The notes below the pieces were generated by a model, which searched no databases, had not been told where the DNA came from, and saw only the letters and a program-made list of their open reading frames with translations. Made by a program: the position numbers and the translations under genes. Below are positions 1 to 5,925 of a stretch of DNA of 5,925 nt, in pieces. This stretch comes from Thermoleophilia bacterium (GTDB lineage Bacteria > Actinomycetota > Thermoleophilia > Gaiellales > JAICJC01), in NCBI GenBank assembly GCA_025928435.1, contig JAICJM010000221.1:1-5925 (forward strand), written 5' to 3'. The stretch's first letter is position 1. Every line of letters begins with the position of its first letter.

Positions 1-1
1 C

Positions 2-559
2 GGGCCGGACGACGTCGTGGTCGCCGACGCGAACGGTCGCTACACGACGCAGGAGGGCGTGGCGGCGGTCGGCCTGCTGGCCGGCCTCGACCGCGTCTAC
101 GTCGAGCAGCCCTGCCCGACGCTCGAGGCGTGCCGGTACGTACGCGAGCGCTCGTCGCTGCCGTTCGTGCTCGACGAGTGCATCGCGGACGTCCCGTCGC
201 TGGTGCGGGCCCATGACGCCGGGGCGATGGAAGCGTTCAACCTCAAGATCTCGAAGGTGGGCGGCCTCACGAAGGCCCGCCAGATGCGCGACCTGGCCGC
301 CGCGCTCGGCCTCTCGGTGACGATCGAGGACACCTGGGGCGGCGATCTCGTCACGGCAGCGGTCTCGCATCTTGCGGCCAGCACAGGTGCGCGTACGCTC
401 TTTACGGTGTCGTTCATGAACGACTGGACGCAGGAGCACGTCGCGGGGTACGAGCCCCGCTCGTCGGGTGGGCGCGGGTCGGCGCCCACCGGCCCCGGGC
501 TGGGAGTCGAGGTGGATCCGGGCAGGTTGGGGGCGCCACTCTGGAGCACTGCGGAATGA
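2..559 (+). CDS. Enolase-superfamily enzyme, MLE subgroup, probable cis-3-hydroxy-L-proline dehydratase-like (5' partial)
   Basis: The reading frame is open from the left edge, so the N-terminal capping domain and the first barrel strands lie outside the window. Only about 185 C-terminal residues are seen. The MLE-type barrel signature is complete in this part: Asp in DANG (codon at 26), Glu in VEQPC (104) and Asp in LDEC (173) are the expected Mg2+ ligands. Lys in NLKISKVGG (codon at 245) is the expected acid/base on the sixth strand. The partner KxK motif would be upstream. Enzymes of this subgroup abstract the proton alpha to a carboxylate. The run NLKISKVGGLTKARQMRD followed by IEDTWGGD is, from memory, typical of cis-3-hydroxyproline dehydratases and related proline-betaine enzymes, so amino-acid or osmolyte catabolism is likely. 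The exact substrate cannot be fixed without the N-terminal half; dipeptide epimerase or another dehydratase remain possible. It ends in TGA one base before the LacI-type regulator gene. Confidence 0.85.
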   Translation, partial: GPDDVVVADANGRYTTQEGVAAVGLLAGLDRVYVEQPCPTLEACRYVRERSSLPFVLDECIADVPSLVRAHDAGAMEAFNLKISKVGGLTKARQMRDLAAALGLSVTIEDTWGGDLVTAAVSHLAASTGARTLFTVSFMNDWTQEHVAGYEPRSSGGRGSAPTGPGLGVEVDPGRLGAPLWSTAE

Positions 560-560
560 C

Positions 561-1574
561 GTGAACGAGCCACCGAGCCTCAGCCTACGCGAGGTGGCCG
601 ACCGCGCCGGGGTCGCGATGTCGTCGGTCTCGCGCGTCCTCTCGGGGCACCCGGACGTGAGCGCGGCGATGCGCACGCGGGTGATGGCCGTGGTGGAGGA
701 GCTGGGGTACGAGCCGAACCTGCTCGCCGCCAGCCTGCGGCGGGGCTCGACGATGACGGTGGCCGCGGTGGTGCGCGACGTCTCCTCGCCGTTCTACGCG
801 GCGATGGCGCTCGCCGCCGAGAGCGCGCTGCGCGATGCCGGATACGCGATGCTCGTGACCAGCTCGCAGGGCTCGCCCGAGCTGGACGCCGCCCAGGTGA
901 GCCAGTTCCGGCGCCGGCGGGTGGACGGCCTCCTGCTCTCGGTCGCCGACGAGTCCGACGAGCACACGCTGGAGGAGATCCGGAGGCTGCGCTCCCCGGT
1001 GGTGCTCGTCGACTGCGAGCTTGCCGGAGTGGGAGGCACGAGCGCCGTGCTGTGCGATCACGCGGGCGGGGTGGAGCGGGTCATGGAGCAGCTGCGCGGC
1101 CTCGGCCACCGCAGCGTCGCGCTCGTCGCCGGCCGGGTCGCGTCGCGGCCGGCCCGGGAGCTCGTCCGCGCCTTCGAGGCGACCTGCGAGTGGCTCTCGA
1201 TCGCCGCGGCCGTCGAGCGCGACGCGGTCGACCCGGCGGGCGCGGAGGCGGCGACGGCGCGGCTGGTCGACCGGCGCGGGCCGCCCACCGCGATCGTCTC
1301 CGGCTCGGCCGCGATCCTGCCCGGTGTCCTGCACGCCGTCCGCGCCGCCGGCCTGCGCGTCCCGGGGGACATCTCCGTGGTGACGTTCGACGACGCGCCG
1401 CTGCTCGAGGCGGTCGAGCCGCCCATCGCCGCCTTCGACCGGGACCCGGTCGCGGTCGGCCACGAGGCGGCCCGGCTGCTCCTCGCCCGTATCCGCGGCG
1501 GGCCGCCAGAGACCTCAACGGTCGCGATCCGCTTCACCCCGCGCGCGAGCTGCGCGCCCGCGCCCGGCATGTAG
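561..1574 (+). CDS. LacI-family transcriptional regulator
   Basis: 337 residues, the usual length for the family. The GTG at 561 is chosen because the helix-turn-helix begins at residue 7; the earlier in-frame start at 468 would add 31 residues that overlap the upstream gene and match nothing. Residues 9-27 form the DNA-binding helices (REVADRAGVAMSSVSRVL), with Met20, Ser21 and Arg25 at the base-reading positions of the recognition helix. Residues 54-61 are the hinge helix, with Leu59 at the minor-groove leucine position of LacI/PurR. The rest is a periplasmic-binding-protein-like effector domain with the usual SSPFYAAM, VDGLLL and VPGDISVVTFDD segments. No strong Shine-Dalgarno is seen (GCGGA five bases upstream, GGAG further away); the one-base gap to the preceding stop suggests translational coupling. 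It probably controls the catabolic operon that contains it, responding to that pathway's substrate or product; this is inference. Members usually repress, but some activate. Confidence 0.93.
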   Translation: MNEPPSLSLREVADRAGVAMSSVSRVLSGHPDVSAAMRTRVMAVVEELGYEPNLLAASLRRGSTMTVAAVVRDVSSPFYAAMALAAESALRDAGYAMLVTSSQGSPELDAAQVSQFRRRRVDGLLLSVADESDEHTLEEIRRLRSPVVLVDCELAGVGGTSAVLCDHAGGVERVMEQLRGLGHRSVALVAGRVASRPARELVRAFEATCEWLSIAAAVERDAVDPAGAEAATARLVDRRGPPTAIVSGSAAILPGVLHAVRAAGLRVPGDISVVTFDDAPLLEAVEPPIAAFDRDPVAVGHEAARLLLARIRGGPPETSTVAIRFTPRASCAPAPGM

Positions 1575-1585
1575 GCGGGCGCGGG
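1557..1585 (+). terminator. Hairpin at the end of the LacI-type gene, probable terminator
   Basis: CCCGCGCCCG (1557-1566) pairs perfectly with CGGGCGCGGG (1576-1585), leaving a 9-base loop that holds the TAG stop codon of the regulator. No T-tract follows, so it is not a classical intrinsic terminator, but such U-less hairpins are common at gene ends in high-GC actinobacteria. It separates the catabolic unit from the hydrolase gene, which has its own promoter-like element. The hairpin would also sequester the region just before the alternative GTG at 1588, which argues against that start. Confidence 0.55.
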
Positions 1586-1610
1586 GTGTGCGACCGGTCC
1601 CCGGGCGGAG

Positions 1611-1624
1611 GGGCTCGAGAGCCC
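1611..1624. promoter_or_regulatory. Inverted repeat upstream of the hydrolase -10 box, candidate operator
   Basis: GGGCTC-GA-GAGCCC is a 6-bp perfect inverted repeat with a 2-bp centre, ending one base before the TACACT box. This is the place where a bound repressor would block RNA polymerase. It contains CTCGAG (1614-1619), and the same hexamer recurs 16 bases later (1630-1635), across the end of the -10 box. A LacI-type protein could be the binder, as these often read palindromes with a central CG, but nothing in the sequence proves it. Chance occurrence is possible in DNA this GC-rich. Confidence 0.3.
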
Positions 1625-1625
1625 G

Positions 1626-1639
1626 TACACTCGAGGGCA
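1626..1639 (+). promoter_or_regulatory. -10 element TACACT with probable leaderless start
   Basis: TACACT (1626-1631) fits the TANNNT consensus, and the ATG follows after 7 bases, so transcription would begin at or next to the A of the start codon. This -10-to-ATG spacing is the known signature of leaderless genes in actinobacteria. No convincing -35 hexamer is seen, and the GAGGG before the ATG is only one base away, too close to act as a Shine-Dalgarno. Confidence 0.55.
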
Positions 1640-3510
1640 TGCTGAGTGTGCAGGCCACGCCGCCCGCCCACGCGAACGCGCGGCCGGCGATCGTCCGGGT
1701 GGCCTGCCCCCGGTCACGGCCTGCGGCGCAGTGCGGGTTCCTGCGCGTCCCGCTCGACCGCCGCCACCCCGACGGGCGCACGATCCGCATCTACTTCGAG
1801 CACGACCTTCGCACCCAGGCGTCGGGGCCGCGCACGTCGACCGTGCTCTCGATCGAGGGCGGGCCGGGGTTCTCGACGACCGCCGACCGGGACGCGCGCC
1901 TGCAGCTGTGGCGGCCGATCTCCGCGCACCGCGACCTGCTCCTGGTCGACCTGCGCGGCACCGGGCGGTCGGGTGCGCTCAACTGCCGGGCGTTCCGGCA
2001 CCACATCCTTCCGTACGTGATCCGCGCGGGCCGCTGCGCGGCCCAGATCGGGCCGAAGCGGGACGACTACGACACCTCGCAGTCCGTGCAGGACCTGAGG
2101 GCGGTCGTGACCGCGCTCGGCATGCACCGGCTCGACGTCTACGGCGACTCGTACGGCTCGTACGCCGCCCAGGCGTTCGCGATCCGCTACCCGGGCCTGC
2201 TTCGCTCGCTCGTCCTGGACGGCACCTACCAGCTGCCGGGATCCGACCCGGCGTTCGCGGATCTGGCGGGGAGCACGCAGAGCTCGCTGCGGCTGGCGTG
2301 CGAGCGCCGGCCCGGCTGCCCCGCGGGCCACCACCCGCTGGCGCTGCTCGGCCGGTTGCTGCGGCACGTGCGCCGTCATCCCATCGTCGGCACGGCGCCC
2401 GATGCCGACGGCACGATGACCCACGTGAAGGCCGACCCGGACACGCTCGGCCAGCTCGTCCAGTCGGGCTTCTACTACCAGGGCGTGTGGCGCGACATCT
2501 TCGCCGCGACCCGTTCCGCGTTCGCCGGCGACACGCGGCCGCTGCTGCGGCTCGTGGCCGAGACCGAGACGACCGACGGCCCGAACGGCGACCCGCGCGA
2601 GTTCACCGAGTCGCTGTACCTGTCGGTGATCTGCCACGACTATCCCGAGTTGTGGCCGATGGGCACGCCCGTCTCGCAGCGCGGCCCGTTCATCGCCTCG
2701 GCGCTCGCGTCGTACCCGCCGGGGGCGTTCGCGCCGTTCACGGGCAGGGAGTGGACCGGCCTCGACTACGAGGGCGCCCTCGCCTGCCGGTACTGGCCGC
2801 CGGCCGCGTTCCCCGACCCGCCCGTGTCGCCGAGGGCGCGGTACCCGCACGTGCCGACGCTGATCCTGAACGGCGACCTCGACAACATCACGCCGCTGGC
2901 CGACGCCCGCGTCGTCGCCTCGCGGTTCCCGGACAGCACGCTCGTGGTGATGCAGAACAGCGGCCACGTCACCGCCCTCCTGGACCAGAACGACTGCGCC
3001 GCCCCGATCTACGAGCGCTTCGTGCGCGACCTCAGCCCGGGCGATACGTCGTGCGCCCACCGCACGCCCGAGGTGCGCGTCGTGCCGAAGTTCCCGCTCA
3101 CGCTCGCCGGGATGGCGCCGGCCCACCCCTCACCCGGCGACGGGTCGACGCCCCGCGACCGCCGCATCGCCGCGGCCAGCGCGGCCGCCGTGGCCGATGC
3201 GCTCCAGCGCTGGTGGGCGAACCTGAGCGGCAGCGGGGTCGGATTGCGCGGCGGCCGCTGGTCGTACTCCGGCGGCGACCTGACCACGTTCACGCTCCAC
3301 GGCGTCGCGTTCGTCCCCGGGGTGAAGGTGAGCGGCACGGTCACGTGGCGCTACTCGACCGGCCGGGTGCGGGCGAACGTCGTCACCCACGCCGCCGGTG
3401 AGGTCGAGCGGCTGCGCATGGCGTGGTCGCTCCAGGTGCGCGCGGCCCGCGGCCGGCTGGACGGCACCGCCGACGGCCGCACGCTGCACCTGCACATGCT
3501 CGCGCCGTAG
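1639..3510 (+). CDS. Alpha/beta hydrolase, S33 peptidase / tripeptidyl aminopeptidase-like, with extra C-terminal domain
   Basis: 623 residues from the ATG at 1639, chosen because a -10 box lies at leaderless distance; a GTG at 1588 would add 17 Arg-rich residues. The S33 pattern is clear: oxyanion segment EGGPGF at 73-78 (usually HGGPG), DLRGTGRS at 104-111, nucleophile Ser171 in GDSYGS, Asp415 in NGDLDNITP and His443 in NSGHVT. Such enzymes release short peptides from N-termini or hydrolyse related amides and esters. The TAP-like C-terminal part of the catalytic fold ends near 485. Residues about 505-623 form an additional Gly/Val-rich, probably beta-stranded domain that I do not recognise. 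Ten cysteines, several in positions like those of secreted relatives, suggest disulfides outside the membrane. Yet no signal peptide is visible: the N-terminus MLSVQATPPAHANA lacks a hydrophobic core. The protein may be cytosolic, exported another way, or begin at an unusual upstream start. Substrate unknown. Confidence 0.88.
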   Translation: MLSVQATPPAHANARPAIVRVACPRSRPAAQCGFLRVPLDRRHPDGRTIRIYFEHDLRTQASGPRTSTVLSIEGGPGFSTTADRDARLQLWRPISAHRDLLLVDLRGTGRSGALNCRAFRHHILPYVIRAGRCAAQIGPKRDDYDTSQSVQDLRAVVTALGMHRLDVYGDSYGSYAAQAFAIRYPGLLRSLVLDGTYQLPGSDPAFADLAGSTQSSLRLACERRPGCPAGHHPLALLGRLLRHVRRHPIVGTAPDADGTMTHVKADPDTLGQLVQSGFYYQGVWRDIFAATRSAFAGDTRPLLRLVAETETTDGPNGDPREFTESLYLSVICHDYPELWPMGTPVSQRGPFIASALASYPPGAFAPFTGREWTGLDYEGALACRYWPPAAFPDPPVSPRARYPHVPTLILNGDLDNITPLADARVVASRFPDSTLVVMQNSGHVTALLDQNDCAAPIYERFVRDLSPGDTSCAHRTPEVRVVPKFPLTLAGMAPAHPSPGDGSTPRDRRIAAASAAAVADALQRWWANLSGSGVGLRGGRWSYSGGDLTTFTLHGVAFVPGVKVSGTVTWRYSTGRVRANVVTHAAGEVERLRMAWSLQVRAARGRLDGTADGRTLHLHMLAP

Positions 3511-3522
3511 TCGTGAACCCGA

Positions 3523-3556
3523 GGGGCCGGGCACCCGTCCTCCGTGGCCTGGCCCC
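3523..3556. terminator. Hairpin between convergent genes, probable bidirectional terminator
   Basis: In the 49-base gap between the hydrolase stop and the kinase stop, GGGGCC (3523-3528) pairs with GGCCCC (3551-3556). The stem continues inward through a G-T wobble, two G-C pairs, one bulged base and CAC/GTG (3532-3534 with 3544-3546), around a 9-base loop. There is no T-tract on either side. Its position between two converging genes suggests that it ends both transcripts. Confidence 0.5.
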
Positions 3557-3559
3557 GGG

Positions 3560-4906
3560 CTACTCAGGGAGCGGGACGTGGAACTCGAGCGTGGTGCCGG
3601 CTCCGGGCGCCGAGGTGACGTGCAGGGCGCCGCCGGCCGCCCGCAGGCGCTCGCGGCTCGTCTCGAGGCCGATCTGCATCGCCCGCCGCGAGCGGCGCTG
3701 GTTCGTGCGGAAGCCGCGGCCGTCGTCGGCGACGCGGCCGTGCAGCGCGCCGCGGCGTTCGCCCAGCCGGATCACGACGTGCTTCGCGCGGGCGTGGCGG
3801 CGGATGTTGATGAGGGCCTCGCGGATCGTGCGGTAGACGAGCGTCTCGACCTCGCCCGGATAGCGGCGCGAGCGCGTCCGCACGCTCACCTCGGCCCCGG
3901 TCTCGCGGGCGAGCGCCGCCGCCAGGTCGCGGATCGCCGCCGAGAGCCCGGCCGCCTCGAGCAGCTGCGGCCGCAGCTCGAACGTCAGGCGGCGGGTGCG
4001 CTCGGTGGCGTCGGCGAGCACCTTGCGCGCGCCGGCGATCGCCTCGCGCGCGGCCTCGACGTCGCCCGCGCGCAGCCGCCGGTCGCAGCGGTCGAGCTCG
4101 ATCAGCGAGGCCGTCATCACCTGGATCGTGTCGTCGTGCAGCTCGGCGGCGATCCGGCCGCGCTCCTCGTCCTCGGCCCGGATCATGCTCTCGAGCAGCG
4201 CCTGCCGGCGGTTCTCCGCCTCCCGCAGCTGCCGCGACATGTCCCGCTCGGAGGTGACGTCGCGGTAGTTCAGGACGATCCCGCGCACGGCCGGGTCGTG
4301 CAGCAGGTTGGTCGCGGCGCCGGCGACGGTGCGCCAGGAGCCGTCGCGGTGCCGCAGCCGGAACTCGGCGTGGATCTGGGCGCCGGGCCGCCGGTGCAGC
4401 TCGGCCAGGATCTCGCGTGCGCGGGCGGCGTCCTCCGGACCCATCAGGTCGAGCGGCGTGCGGCCCTCGAACCAGTCCGGCGGGCGGCCGACGACGGCGC
4501 CCATGGTCGGGTTCTGGTAGACGACCACCCCGCGCTCGTTCACGATCGTGACCGCCTCGCCCGCGTGCTCGACGAGCGCCTTGAAGAGCCGTCCGGCCCG
4601 CTCGGCGATCTCGTAGGAGGTGCGCTCGTCGGTGACGTCGACGACGACCCCGTGCACGAGCGGCTCGGCGTCCGCATCGGATCGCAGCAGCAGCGAGCGC
4701 TCGTGGATCCAGCGCACGCGGCCGTCCGGCAGGACGACGCGGTACTCGTCGCTGGGCGGCCCGCCGGTGCGCATGAACTCCTCGCTCTTCGCCACCACCC
4801 GCTCCCGGTCATCCGGGTGGATGCGCTGCGACCAGACCGCGTAGCCGCTCGCCCATTCGGCCCGTGTGCAGCCGACGACGGCCTCGATCTGCGGGCTCAC
4901 CCACAC
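3560..4906 (-). CDS. Soluble PAS-PAS sensor histidine kinase, HisKA_3 (NarL/DesK) type
   Basis: Autophosphorylating sensor kinase; 448 residues from the GTG at 4906, the first usual start codon in frame, but the true protein probably begins about 50 codons earlier (see the next entry). PAS 1 (1-92, PAS_3-like, with IHPDDRERV and EYRVVLPDGRVRWIHER) lacks its first strand from this start. PAS 2 spans about 105-218, followed by a likely coiled-coil linker (219-250). The phosphoacceptor is His257 in RIAAELHDDTIQ, the HisKA_3 H-box; its DxxxQ pattern (Asp258, Gln262) is the one linked to phosphatase activity in this class. The ATPase domain covers about 345-448, with Asn367 in the N-box, DDGRGF at 394-399 and GLETSRERL at 413-421. 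There is no transmembrane segment, so it senses a cytosolic signal, perhaps a small ligand, redox state or light; no cofactor residue can be named. It follows a desaturase gene on the same strand. No response regulator is present in the window. Confidence 0.92.
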   Translation of the reverse strand: MWVSPQIEAVVGCTRAEWASGYAVWSQRIHPDDRERVVAKSEEFMRTGGPPSDEYRVVLPDGRVRWIHERSLLLRSDADAEPLVHGVVVDVTDERTSYEIAERAGRLFKALVEHAGEAVTIVNERGVVVYQNPTMGAVVGRPPDWFEGRTPLDLMGPEDAARAREILAELHRRPGAQIHAEFRLRHRDGSWRTVAGAATNLLHDPAVRGIVLNYRDVTSERDMSRQLREAENRRQALLESMIRAEDEERGRIAAELHDDTIQVMTASLIELDRCDRRLRAGDVEAAREAIAGARKVLADATERTRRLTFELRPQLLEAAGLSAAIRDLAAALARETGAEVSVRTRSRRYPGEVETLVYRTIREALINIRRHARAKHVVIRLGERRGALHGRVADDGRGFRTNQRRSRRAMQIGLETSRERLRAAGGALHVTSAPGAGTTLEFHVPLPE

Positions 4907-5060
4907 CGAGGTGCCGTCCAGGCGGTCGATGTAGAACGCCGCCGGCAGGGTTTCGATCAGCGCCGCCCAGGGCGGCTCTGGATCAACCGGTGCGCCGGGA
5001 TCGTTCGCGAAGCCGTGCGGGGGATCGTCGGTCGTGGCGGCCGCCTCGTCGGCGTGTCAT
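4907..5060 (-). other. Probable N-terminal coding extension of the kinase, with frame break at the ATG
   Basis: Upstream of GTG 4906 the kinase frame stays open to 5056 with coding-like codon use. It reads, after an acidic/proline-rich stretch, ALIETLPAAFYIDRLDGTS, which is the typical first strand of a PAS_3 domain. No ATG, GTG or TTG lies in this 50-codon stretch, and a TGA (5059-5057) closes it. That TGA overlaps an ATG (5060-5058) one base out of register: dropping a single A (5057) would give ATG followed directly by the open frame. Read as it stands, the ATG frame gives an Arg-rich peptide that stops after about 25 codons. A one-base error or mutation is the simplest explanation; a near-cognate start is the alternative. 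Confidence 0.6.
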
Positions 5061-5087
5061 GTTCTCACGGGCTGGAGGGACCCGCAA

Positions 5088-5925
<838 letters not shown>

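Noticed and set aside
468..560. Extended start (GTG 468) for the LacI-type regulator
   Set aside because: It adds 31 residues overlapping the upstream enzyme gene and placed before the helix-turn-helix, which in this family begins within the first few residues; GTG 561 fits the family.
585..1463. Minus-strand open frame (292 codons) opposite the LacI-type gene
   Set aside because: Low-complexity Arg/His/Gly/Asp-rich shadow; the plus strand is an unambiguous LacI-family protein.
1588..1638. Extended start (GTG 1588) for the hydrolase
   Set aside because: It would add 17 Arg-rich residues with no signal-peptide character, lies directly behind a strong hairpin that would hide its ribosome site, and ignores the -10 box placed at leaderless distance from ATG 1639.
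1714..3126. Long minus-strand open frame (470 codons) opposite the hydrolase gene
   Set aside because: Arg/Val/Gly-rich with no recognisable motif; the plus strand has the complete Ser-Asp-His triad of an S33 hydrolase in the same stretch.
1731..3401. Overlapping plus-strand open frame (556 codons) inside the hydrolase gene
   Set aside because: Arg/Ala/Pro-dominated composition typical of a shifted frame in GC-rich DNA; it has no start signal and no motif.

Overview
This is a very GC-rich window (estimated by eye at above 70% G+C, with G or C at most third codon positions). The gene families fit a high-GC actinobacterium, and the soluble PAS kinase and the leaderless start fit that too. A soil lineage such as Thermoleophilia is possible, but that placement is from general resemblance only. 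About 98% of the window is coding; no RNA gene, insertion sequence, CRISPR array or phage gene was seen.

Left part, plus strand (2-1574): the C-terminal part of an enolase-superfamily enzyme of the muconate-lactonizing (MLE) subgroup, most like cis-3-hydroxy-L-proline dehydratases, runs in from the left edge. One base after its stop begins a LacI-family regulator. The two are almost certainly co-transcribed and probably translationally coupled, which suggests a local regulator of a small catabolic operon. A 10-bp perfect GC hairpin over the regulator's stop codon probably ends this unit.

Middle, plus strand (1611-3510): a separate gene for an alpha/beta hydrolase of the S33 peptidase (tripeptidyl aminopeptidase-like) type. 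It has a visible Ser-Asp-His triad and an extra C-terminal domain. A TACACT -10 box sits 7 bases before its ATG, pointing to a leaderless mRNA, and a 14-bp inverted repeat lies just upstream of that box.

Right part, minus strand (5925-3560): an acyl-CoA/fatty acid desaturase with three histidine boxes, its N-terminus cut by the right edge, is followed after a short gap by a soluble PAS-PAS-HisKA_3-HATPase histidine kinase. The kinase reading frame is open about 50 codons upstream of its first usual start codon. It begins one base out of register with an ATG at 5060, so its 5' end looks frameshifted or mis-sequenced. The desaturase-kinase pairing recalls the DesK/desaturase logic of Bacillus, but no response regulator is present and the link is inference. 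The plus and minus units converge at 3510/3560 around a hairpin that probably serves as a terminator.

Nothing here is clearly a novel system. The points most worth a second look are the kinase 5' end, the desaturase-kinase pairing, and the unusual start and C-terminus of the hydrolase.
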